Source: Triparma columacea
Taxonomy: Eukaryota > Sar > Bolidophyceae > Parmales > Triparmaceae
NCBI GenBank assembly: GCA_030267965.1
Contig: BRYA01000353.1
Span: 49,567 to 70,105 of the forward strand
Length of the DNA: 20,539 nucleotides
Reading direction: 5' to 3'
In this document: one piece after another, positions 9,353-18,617 of the stretch
Layout: the number at the start of each line of letters is the position of its first letter
Numbering within the stretch: the stretch's first letter is position 1
Position numbers and translations under genes: made by a program
Notes under the pieces: model-generated
Databases searched by the model: none
The model's input: the letters and a program-made list of their open reading frames with translations, nothing else
What the model was told of the DNA's origin: nothing

Positions 9353-12300
9353 ATGATGAATATAGTTAGCAAAACTTGGCACTGCGAAGGAAATGGGGAC
9401 GCCGAGATTCGAAATACGATCGCGATGAATATCACCGAGGTGCTGAAGACCAAAACCGCAAAGGTGCCACCCGAGAAGATGAAGATGATTGCGGAGAAAC
9501 TTGAGAAACAGTTGTATTTCGAGGCACAATCCAAGGAGGAATACCTGGACGTTTCCACGCTACCGCTTAGAATCAACCGAATTGCCAAGGCAGTCGGCGC
9601 ACGGAAGCAGCAGGGGCAGGGGCAGGGGCAGGGGCAGGGGCAGGGGCAGGAGCAGGGGCAGGAGCAGGAGCAGTGGCAGGGGCTGGGGCAGGAGCAGGGG
9701 CAGGAGCTGGTGCAGGAGCAGGGGCAGCAGCAGGGGCAGCAGCAGGGGCAGCAACAGGGGGCACAACAGCAAGCACAGCAGCAGGCGGCACAGCAGCAGG
9801 CGGCACAGCAGCAGGCGGCACAGCAGAAGGCGGCACAGCAGCAGGCGGCACAGCAGCAGGCGGCTCAGCAGGCGGCACAGCACAAGCACCTCCAAGAGAC
9901 GCAGCAGCAGCAGATCGCACAGCAGCAGCAACAGATCTCACAGCAGAATCTGATTCCACAGCAGCCCCCCCCTCAACCAGCTTCACAGCTCCCGATCCCG
10001 CCCAGCAGCCTTCTGGCCGTCCCCCCCCCCGCCACCAGTACCCTGGCCGCGAACGGGCTGGACGGGCAGAAACTTCAGAATATCGTGCTCCAGCAGCGGC
10101 AGCGCCTTCTTGCCCTGCGTCACGCCTCCAAGTGCACGGACCCAAATTGTAAGGAGTCCTACTGCGCTGACATGAAGGTCACTTGGGAGCACGTCCAGAA
10201 TTGCGAGGTGAGGCGAGAGAATGAGCCCTTCCCTCCTCCCCCCCCCCCTCCTCCCCTAACCCCCCCCCCCTAACCCTTTCCCCCTTCACCCTCCCCTCTC
10301 TCGCCCCCTTCTCTCCTCACTCAGGCTAAAGGCAGGTGCACGTTTCCTCACTGTCGATCTTCCATGGCTGTTCTGACGCACCTGCGAGAATGCAGGATGA
10401 AGGGAGAGCAGGACTCCTGCACTGTCTGCGGTCCCGTCATGATGCACATTCACAAGCAGCAGAACGGCAAGGGCGACATGGACATCTCCAGGGCCCGTGG
10501 CACCTCCAGGGGCGGCATTGCCCACTCAGTTAGACCCCAGCCCCTGTCCATCGCGGCTCCCAACCAGAACCCTTACCCCAGCCCGCGCCCTGGGGTCCCG
10601 CTTGGATCCTCCCCCACTACGACCAATAACCCTTACATTATACTAATGGACCAGTATCAGTCGACGAGGGCCAACTACATCCACGCGCAGCAGCAATCGC
10701 AGAGGGCCAAGCAACAGGAGCTCAACCTCTTTCTCCAGCACTTGAACAAGGACTTGATAATTAAAAATGAGCAGCTCCAAACTGCAGAGCAGAAGCTTTC
10801 CTTCAACCGAACGGAAGCGCAGAAAAAACAAATTATTGCCCTCGAGACTGATATAACGACCCTAAATAAGAGAATTCAGTCCGCCCAGGTCGGCTTCACT
10901 CAGGAGATGCGTCGATGGAGCGAGCAGATAGAGAACCAGCTACGGAACATGTACGAACTGTTCAAGGAGCGAAGCAACGAGCTTCAAAAGCAGCAGCTAC
11001 TGCTGCCCCCCCACCTCAGGCACACCCCTCCTCAGTACACGCCAAGAGGGGGTCACGTACAGCAACCCGCGGGGCACACCACTGGCACGAAGCGCCCGGC
11101 CGGAGGTATGGACGGAGGAGGGAAGAAGTCAAAGGTGAGCATAATTGTGGAAGGTGTCACCGGTGTTGCTTTACCTGCCCTGCCCCCCTCCTCTAACAAC
11201 CTCTGCTTCACATCCACCTCCACCTCTGTCTCCACCTCTACCTCCACTTTCACCTCCACTTTCACCTTCCCCCCCAGACCCAGGCCGAATACCAGCAGTC
11301 CCAAACACAACTCCAGGCCAACCTCAAGGATGAGACGAGAAACCCATACACGAAGAGCTTCGACGTGAAGGGCGCATTCCCGCCCACGTCTGCACGCAAC
11401 CAGCCGAAACAATACCTCGGTATGGGGTCAAGCATGCCGCGGAATCGGCCAAATGTGGCAGAGGGCGACATGTCTCTCATAAAGTCCTTCACGGTGGCCG
11501 AGATTGAGTCCCACCTCGAGTCCCTAAACGAAAACCTCCACCTCACGTCCCAGAAAGTCGCTGAGAAGTGCAGGTCCTTGATAAACACCCTCCTTAACGA
11601 CCAGTACGCTCCTCCCTTCGCCCAACCGGTCGACCCCGTCAAGTTCGACCTCCCTGACTACTTCGATGTCATCACCAAACCGATGGATTTAGGAACCATA
11701 AAGGAGAAGGTTGATAGAGGCGAGTACGACGACCTTGAAGCCATCAGCGCCGACATTAGGCTGGTCTTCGATAACGCTATACTCTACAACGGGGAGAAGA
11801 GCGATGTGGGGGGGATGGCCAAGACAATGCTGAACATTTTCGCGAAGGAGCTTAAGAATACCATGAAACAAGACAACCAGATGGGGAGGAGCTCGCACCT
11901 TCGCAACGGGGAGACTTGCATCCTTTGCGGTGTCGCGCGCCGGACTTTCGAGCCAATCGTCCTTTACTGCAATGGCTACTGCGGGATGCAGAAAATTCGC
12001 AAGAATGCCGCCTACTACACTGACGTGAAGAGAGAGAACCACTACTGCCTCAACTGTTGGAACCAAATTAGCGAGACCGAGAAGATCACACTCGCAGATG
12101 GCTCCCAGGTGAGAAAGAGGGCCCTTCAAAAGCTCAAGAACGACGCCATTAACGAGGAAGGCTGGGTTTGCTGCGACACTTGCGACGGTTGGGTTCATCA
12201 GGTTTGCGCGCTTTTCAACGGGAGGGTCAATAAGAATAACGCCAGCTATAAGTGTCCCAAGTGCCACATCTCTGACAGGAAGGCCGCGGGGAAGTTGGAC

Positions 12301-14868
12301 GCTCCCGGCAAGGTGAAGCAAGCCAAGGACTTGCCCAAGTGCTCCCTCAGCACCAAGCTTGAGCAGGGTGTCCAGAAGTACTTGGACGGGGTGTACAAGA
12401 AGTTCGCCGAGGACCAGAACGTGGCGGAGGACGACATCGAGAAGGCCATGCCTTTTACTATCAGGGTCGTTAGCAACCTCGACAAGAAGCATGCCACCAG
12501 GGACGAGATGCAAAAGCGCTACAAGGACATGGGATTCCCGGTCGAATTTCCAGTCAAGACCAAGTGCATTCTCCTCTTTCAAAAAGTCTCCGGCGCCGAC
12601 GTCCTCATTTTCGGCATGTACGTTTACGAGTACGGTGATGCCTGCCCGGAACCCAACAGGAGGAGGGTCTACATCAGTTACCTGGACAGCGTTCAGTACT
12701 TCCAACCCAGGGCCTACAGGACGGTGGTGTTCCAGAGCGTCATTGTCGAGTACCTCAGGATCGTCAAGGACAGGGGCTTCCATACCGCACATATATGGAG
12801 CTGCCCGCCCGCCAAGGGGGACGATTACATCTTCCACATCCACCCGGAAAATCAACGAACTCCCAAGGCGGAGAGGCTTTGCCACTGGTACAAGACAATT
12901 CTCGAGAAGGCTAGGAGGGAGGGCATCGTCCTGGACGTGCGAAACATGCACGAGACGTACTTCCAGGCCCCTGTCCCAAAGACTCCTCTCGAGGTGCCGT
13001 ACTTCGATGGAGACTACTGGGTTGGAGAGGCTGAGAATCACATTGAGCAGATCAACAAGAAGGAGAGGGATAGACTAGAGGAGGTGGTGAAGGAGGATGG
13101 CACGGTGGAATTAGTGGGCGCCGTGGGCACTACGACCGACCGGCTCATGACAAAAATGGGGGAGGCTATGGAGAAAATGAAGGCCAACTTTCTCGTCGCG
13201 TACTTGTACACCCGGGAGTTTGTTGAGGCCTTGGAGAAGGGAGAGAGGTGGACGATCGAGGACGAGAAGGACGCAATCAGGAAATACCTGGACAAGCGTA
13301 GGAGTGAAATAGCGGAGGTGAGGAAGAAAGAACAGGAAGAGTTGGAAAAGGAGGAAGAGGAGGAGCGGAAGAAGAAGGCAAAGAGGGAGGAGGCTAGGCT
13401 TAAGGCGATGCTCAAAGCCGAGGCCGAAGCCAATGCGGAGAACGGAGAGAAGGGGGGCGGAGAGGGCGAGACCGAGGCTGGAGCAAAGGCGAAGACGAAG
13501 GAGGAGGAGGAGGAGAAGTTGGCGGAGGAAGCTAGGATGATGGCCGAGGAGAAGGAGAGAAAGGCAAAGTTGGAGAAGGAGAAGAAGGAGAAAGCGAAGC
13601 GAGATAAGGAGAGGAAGGAGAGGGAGAAGAAGGAGAAGTTACAGAGAGAGAAGGAGGTCAAGCAGGAGGAGATTGAAGGGGAAGGAGCGGAGAAAATGAC
13701 CCCAAAGTCACCTCTCGGCATAAAGACAACTAGAAACAAGATAGCCGGGAAAAAACAACCAGGAAAAATGAAGAATATACTCCCGGCAACGGTGAAGCTC
13801 CTCGACGACGATGACATTGACGACGATACTGGTGAGATCCTACCGTTCCCAATCTTGGACGACCCTACCTTCCTCAAGTCGAGCAAGGCCCTCGGGAAGA
13901 GGAGCTCGAAGACGGACGAGACCCTGGACCCTGACGACCACGCGGCGAGCGAGATCTTCGACGGGCGGCAGCAGCTTCTGAACTACTGCCAGAAGAACTC
14001 CACCCAGTTCGACCAGCTTCGCAGGGCGAAGCACACCACCATGATGGTGCTGTTCCAGATGCACAACCCCAACGCTGCGACGTTCATTCCCGAGTGCGGC
14101 TCGTGTTACAACCAGATTACGCACGGGATAAGGTACAGGTGCATGAACTGCCCTGATTTCTCGCTGTGTCAGGATTGCTACAAGCCGGTCATCACCGGGC
14201 TTTGGGCCCAGAGGGACGCCAGGTTCAGCCACGACTCCAACCACAGGTTCAAGCAAATCAACATCGAGGCCGAGGCCAAGAACGCCGAAGAGAGGAAGCG
14301 GCGTATGGCAGACTACTTGAAGATGATGGAGCACGCCGTCAACTGCAAGTCCGACAGGTGCAAAAGCATGAAGAACTGCCGACAGATGAAGGACCTCATG
14401 AACCACACCAGGGAATGCAAATTGCGGAAGTCAGGAAACTGCTCCAATTGCACAAAGCTTGGTTACATTGTCAACGAACACGCCAAGAACTGCAACCTGG
14501 AGGACGGTGTATGCAAGGTGCCGTTCTGCGATGAGGTTAAGGAGAAGTACAGGAGGCTCAAGATGCAGCAGCAGCAGATGGACGACAGGAGGAGGGCGGC
14601 GCAGAATAGCCATTACGGGGGGGATTCTGGTGGAGGAGGTGGAGGGTTGCCGTCTGGAGGAACCACATCAAGAGATGAGGGGGGAGGGGGAGGAAGGGGG
14701 GGGGGGGGGGCGAGAAGAGGAACGGTGGGAGCGGCCAACGGCCAAGCAGCCAGGGGGGGCACGAAGAAGAAGAGCAAGGCAATCTCCAACAAGACAGGTA
14801 CTAGCAAGGTGGAGAGTGGGGAAGCGAATAATACTAGCAAGAGGAAACCAAGGACCAAGAAGAAGTAA
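9353..14868 (+). CDS. p300/CBP-type histone acetyltransferase (KAT3), about 1751 aa, three exons
   Basis: Inferred exons are 9353-10207, 10325-11134 and 11278-14868; both introns are phase 0. An in-frame TAG at 9311 supports the start. Domains in order: KIX-like (about 1-85, with KLEKQLYFEAQSKEEYLDVSTL as in plant HAC proteins); Gln-rich QG/QA repeat linker (about 87-200); TAZ1 zinc finger (about 240-330, split by intron 1); coiled coil (about 405-510); bromodomain (about 650-750, acetyl-lysine Asn at 726 in ILYNGEKS); RING/PHD-like Cys clusters (about 769-884); KAT11 HAT (about 914-1200) with YLDSVQYF (CoA contact), HIWSCPP (Trp1062) and CHWYK (Tyr1093, matching the p300 catalytic Tyr); Lys/Glu-rich block (about 1228-1370); ZZ finger (about 1492-1550); TAZ2 (about 1560-1653); and a Gly/Lys-rich basic tail. 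It acetylates histones and transcription factors as a nuclear co-activator. All key motifs appear intact. The K/E block lies after, not inside, the HAT fold. Confidence 0.94.
9607..9900. repeat. CAG-rich coding minisatellite (6-bp then 15-bp units)
   Basis: From about 9611 a degenerate 6-bp CAGGGG unit repeats (encoding Gln-Gly). From about 9782 it gives way to roughly six copies of a 15-bp unit, CAGGCGGCACAGCAG (encoding QAAQQ). The array encodes the flexible linker between the KIX and TAZ1 domains of the p300 protein. It contains almost no stop codons in the other frames, which explains long spurious frames on both strands. Confidence 0.9.
11205..11277. repeat. CCTCCAC/CTTTCAC pyrimidine repeat in p300 intron 2
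   Basis: The 3' half of the intron at 11135-11277 consists of imperfect 6-12-bp repeats of the form CACCTCCAC and CACTTTCAC, leading into C-rich sequence and the CCCAG acceptor. It acts as the polypyrimidine tract and is probably unstable in length. Confidence 0.7.
14696..14710. repeat. G15 homopolymer in the p300 coding sequence
   Basis: Fifteen consecutive G on the coding strand encode glycines in the low-complexity tail after TAZ2. A one-base length error or slippage would change the last 50 or so residues but leave all recognised domains untouched. The basic Lys-rich end read in the current frame (TKKKSKAISNKT, RKPRTKKK) looks authentic. Confidence 0.85.
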
Positions 14869-15689
14869 GGGTTCCTCTGACATGCAAAGGGTTGGGAGGG
14901 GTGAGAGAGAGGGCAACGAATTTTAGAACTTCAAACAAATGGGGGTTCAACAAAGCAAACGAGCATATAGGTAGCATTACCAAACGAGCATTTTTGGTAT
15001 TATAAGTGGTCTGACATAAGAGTGATGGAAAAATGGAATGCTTGGCCTCATGCCAATCGTGGAAAAGGATAGGGGCCAGCCCTACTGAAATCTACACCCA
15101 GTCAAATCTATTGAATTAGGCATTTATGCCAACCAACGAACCTTATTGAATATAATATACCACTGTTAATACTGACAGAACAACGTAATTGATGCGAGGA
15201 GAGCTTAAACCAGCCCAAAACATTCATCAATCAATAATCTCGAAGGAGTCAGCTTTTCTCCATTTCTGCAGGTGAGACCTTTTAGGTACTTCGAGAAGAT
15301 TGAATGCTGGTCACGAGGTAGACTTATTGCACCAGTGTGTGCGCTACACCAGATGGTCTTTGATAGTGAGGATTTTTGATGGACCCCTGGCTGGCTCGAC
15401 ATACCTAGGTGTTTAGAGATTGCAAGTCTCGCTTTGCGCAGGCTTATGGCTCACCCGCGCCCTGATTTCTCATGAGAGCGGCCGTGTCACAGTCTGATGT
15501 ACTATTCATTCTCCAAGTATTTTGTTTTTTTGCTCCATATCTTTCTCACCCTTCCTCCCCCCCTCAAGCAGTGCTAGAACGCTCTTGTTCATAAGTATAC
15601 TTCTAATACTTCTGACATCATCATCAGCATTCTCACCCACCACATCGATACATCGTAAAACTCCACGCCCCCGCCACACATATCTCAAT
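14869..15689. other. Intergenic region between p300 and glutamate-cysteine ligase
   Basis: About 820 bp without a supported gene. The first part should hold the p300 3' UTR; it contains an 11-bp direct repeat, CAAACGAGCAT, at 14956-14966 and 14981-14991. The middle is AT-richer and has no coding or tRNA-like pattern that I can defend. From about 15500 a long pyrimidine tract ends in CAAGCAG (15571), which has the look of a 3' splice site. Beyond it a stop-free frame runs into the glutamate-cysteine ligase ATG (see separate entry). Confidence 0.45.
15572..15689 (+). other. Possible N-terminal targeting leader of glutamate-cysteine ligase, lacking its own ATG
   Basis: In frame with the ATG at 15690, this stretch reads ARTLLFISILLILLT, then SSSAFSPTT, then basic SIHRKTPRPRHTYLN. 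That is a hydrophobic core, an AFSP site resembling the stramenopile plastid ASAFAP motif, and a basic Ser/Thr/Arg transit-like part. The frame is open back to a TGA at 15495 but has no ATG. A polypyrimidine tract and CAG at 15569-15571 could be a splice acceptor to an upstream exon. One weak candidate is ATG at 15472 with a GTCACA donor at 15486, which would supply MRAAV. Alternatively this is pyrimidine-rich 5' UTR that reads as Leu/Ser/Phe by chance. Confidence 0.35.
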
Positions 15690-18544
15690 ATGGGCCTACT
15701 GAAAGTTGGGACCCCCAAGAAATGGGATGACAGTAAGAAGGACCTGCGTTACATCCGCAACGCCGGTGTTCACCAGTTCTTGTCCACATACAAACGCGTC
15801 AAGGACTTCAAGGGAGACGACCTCCTCTGGGGCGACGAGGTAGAGTACGGGATTTTCAACATTGACAACTCTCACCTCCGCCTCGCGCTCCGCGGGAAGG
15901 AGATAATGGACCAGCTCAACAAGCAGGAGGTGAGGGAGTGTCTGCAGAAAGGGCGCAAAGCAGTACCACAACATAATGTATCCACTAACGCAATGCAATC
16001 CTCTGGTCGTCACTGCATCTCTCCCCGCTTCGCCCGTCCCCGCAGGCCAACCACCTCACCAGAAACGAGGGCTGCAATTGGGTCCCCGAATACGGGGCTT
16101 GGATGGTCGAGGCTACGCCCTCCAGGCCCTACACCGGCTACACCGATGACCTACTTCGAGTGGAGCGCAACATGAGGCTTCGCCGCAAGCGCCTCCTGTC
16201 CGTGCTCGAACCCTACGAGATTGCGCCTTCAGTCTCCACCTTTCCTCTCCTTGGCGCCGTGGAACACGTGGCGCAGCAGACGGTGCCCGAGTCTAAGGTT
16301 GGGGGGGACATCGCGGAGAGCAAGTACATTAGCGACGCCATCATCAACCCGCACCCGAGGTTCGGGACGCTCACGAGAAATATTAGGAGCAGGAGGGGGG
16401 AGAAGGTCAGCATCAAGGTTCCTCTCTTCCACGACACCAACACCCCTGAGTTCGCTGGTGCCCCCCCAGCCGACTGCTGCGGAACCTCCGGGAATCAAGT
16501 GTGGTCGTACGGCAAGCACTTCGATGAAGGGGATGACAGAGTTCTGGTGGGGTGCAGTCAAAACTCCCTTGACGATGTCAACCCTGGGGCACCCGTCACG
16601 CTTAGCAAATACTTGGTCAAGGTGGAGGACCCGAGCCAGGAGCTCAAGGGCCTTTACTATAGGTCTTCACCTGGGATCGTGGTGGCGGACACCGACTGGC
16701 CTCGCAACGGCGACGTCGTCGTCGGGATGGAACTTGCAGACGTCCCAGGCTGGGTCCGTCTCCAGAACGGTTACTACCTCCCCATGTCTAGTGAGGACGG
16801 GAAGATTGATTATCTTTTCAAGATGAAGAGAGGGACCAAGTCAACCAACGACGGGTTGGACAGGATTGGGCCGAGCCCGATGCTGAGCGCTATAAAGGGA
16901 AATCTAAAGGACGTACCTTCGCTTAGCGGTACGATTGACGAGGACGACGACGACGACGAGGATGACTCCCCCTGTCAGCCCCCCCTCCCACCCCGTAGTA
17001 AGAACCTTTCCACAGACTCCCTCCCGTCAACCCTCGGCGACTTTGTGCCTGCCATCCACATGGACGCGATGGCGTTCGGCATGGGCTGCTGCTGCCTCCA
17101 GGTAACATTCCAGGCGAAGGACGTGGACGAGAGCAGGTTCATTTACGACCAGCTTGCAGTCCTGAGCCCAATATTTATGGCCCTCACAGCCTCCACTCCA
17201 ATCCTAAGGGGAAGACTAGCGGACACAGACAGCAGGTGGGGCATAATTTCGGAGTGTGTTGACGACAGGACCAACTCCGAGAGGGGCATGGTGGGGCAAA
17301 CCGACAAGGATTTGGAAATGGCCGGCAAAGGAATCAGGAGGCTGTATAAGTCCAGATATGACAGCATATCGACCTACATTTATCAGGGCGCTTGCCTCCC
17401 TGGAAAGCCCTGCGCCAGCCCCATACAAAACAGGGTGCTTAATAAGTACAATGATATACCCGTCCCCATCGATGAGGATCACTACTTGAAGCTGAGATCG
17501 GAGGGGATCGATCCCGCCCTTGCACAGCACGTTGCGCACCTCTTCATCAGGGACCCGCTGGTGGTTTTCGAGGGGGCCGTGTCGGAGGTTGACAACGAGA
17601 CGCAGACGGAACACTTTGAGAGCATCCAATCCACCAACTGGCAGTCTGTCAGGTGGAAACCTCCTCCCCCCCGCCTCAAGCCCAACGACCCTCATATCGG
17701 GTGGAGGACCGAGTTCAGGACGATGGAGATGCAGCTGACCGACTTCGAGAACGCTGCCTTCACTTGCTTCACCGTGCTTTGCACCAGGGCCATCCTGGCC
17801 TTCGACCTCAACCTTTATTTGCCGCTGAGCAGGGTGGACGCCAACATGCAGAGGGCTCACAGCAGGAACGCGGCTCAGACGAGCAAGTTTTTCTTCAGGA
17901 GGCACTTGGCACCCCTGGAGGAGGGGGAAGACGGCTTCGGGGTATCCTTTGACCCCGTGCACTCCGAGGACGCGAAAAAGTCCAGCCCGTGCGACGGCGA
18001 GGAGGTTGACCAATCGGACGACCCTTACTTCAACAGGAGGAGGATGCCGTGTGCGAGCGGGGGGGCAGACGAGAATAGTTTCGAGGAGATGAGCATGGAG
18101 GAAATCATGCTGGGGAAAGGGGACTACTTCCCTGGACTCATATCTGTGGTCTACGCGTACCTGGACCTCATAAAGTGCGACAGCTTGACGATGGAGAGGG
18201 TGGAGCAGTACTTGGAGCTTATCAAGAGGAGGGCGACCGGAGAGCTAGTCACCCCGGCCACTTGGATCAGGGAGTTCGTCACAGGGCACGCTGAGTACAA
18301 GCAGGACTCGGTGGTCACGGAGAAGATCGCGCGCGATCTCATGATTGCGTGCAACGACATTGGGCTCGGTATCAGGCACGAGAAGTCCTTGTTGGGGGAT
18401 GTGGTGAAGATTGAGCCCATCACTCCCGCAGGCGCATACGACACGAAACTCGACTCGAGGAGACTCCAAGGAAACAAATCGACCCTGGCACTACTGAAGA
18501 AATACGTTGAGAGATCCAAGGTGCCAAGGAGCAGTAAGAAGTGA
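15690..18544 (+). CDS. Glutamate-cysteine ligase, eukaryotic catalytic-subunit type (912 aa, two exons)
   Basis: This enzyme joins glutamate and cysteine with ATP to make gamma-glutamylcysteine, the first and limiting step of glutathione synthesis. Inferred exons are 15690-15929 and 16046-18544 with a phase-0, 116-bp intron (GAG|GTGAGG ... CCGCAG|GCC). The start gives MGLLKVGTPKKWDD, matching the usual MGLL start of GCLC proteins. Conserved blocks are all present: LWGDEVEYG (metal-binding Glu50/Glu52), EYGAWMVEATP (Glu102), HPRFGTLTRNIRSRRGEKV, MDAMAFGMGCCCLQVTFQA (419-437), RWGIISECVDDR, LAQHVAHLFIRDPL, HFESIQSTNWQSVRWKPPPP, QLTDFENAAF and FPGLI near the end. The protein is much longer than human GCLC (637 aa). 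Most of the excess is an insertion at about 223-417 with an SH3b-like segment (283-328) and an acidic tract. The C-terminus is Lys/Arg/Ser-rich. The stop is 73 bp from the convergent LtrA-like gene. A targeting leader may exist upstream. Confidence 0.95.
16472..17056 (+). other. SH3b-like and acidic insertion within the GCL catalytic domain
   Basis: Between the block ending FHDTNTPEFAGA and the block beginning HMDAMAFGMG, animal GCLC has a linker of about two dozen residues. Here there are about 190. The segment contains LYYRSSPGIVV, GDVVVGMELADVPGWVRL and NGYYLPM, a pattern typical of small beta-barrel SH3b-like modules. A Lys-rich loop, an Asp/Glu-rich run (DEDDDDDEDD) and a Pro/Ser linker follow. 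It stays in frame throughout and has coding-like composition, so it is not an unspliced intron. The domain name is my pattern call, without a profile search. Confidence 0.6.
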
Positions 18545-18617
18545 TATGTGAAGTAAAAAAGTGGGGGCATTTAGGGAGGAATATTATATTCATTTTTTCT
18601 TCTGGATTCATCATACA

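Noticed and set aside
9489..10152. Arg/Gly/Ser-rich and Ala/Gly-rich frames, and Leu-rich antisense frames, over the CAG array
   Set aside because: They are products of reading the minisatellite out of frame; the Gln-rich frame connects KIX to TAZ1 and is the real one.
11689..13041. Long antisense frame (about 450 codons) opposite the bromodomain/HAT region
   Set aside because: It lies entirely opposite well-conserved p300 coding sequence; its product has no recognisable domain and follows from codon bias on the other strand.
14956..14991. 11-bp direct repeat CAAACGAGCAT in the p300 3' region
   Set aside because: Too short and isolated to call a mobile-element footprint; no inverted ends or coding remains around it.
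15205..15402. 65-codon minus-strand frame in the p300-GCL gap
   Set aside because: No protein-like features, no neighbours suggesting a gene, and length expected by chance.
14869..15500. Search for tRNA, rRNA, CRISPR or transposon remains in the largest gene-free gap
   Set aside because: No cloverleaf-like arms with a T-loop consensus, no spaced repeats and no transposase-like frame could be found by eye.
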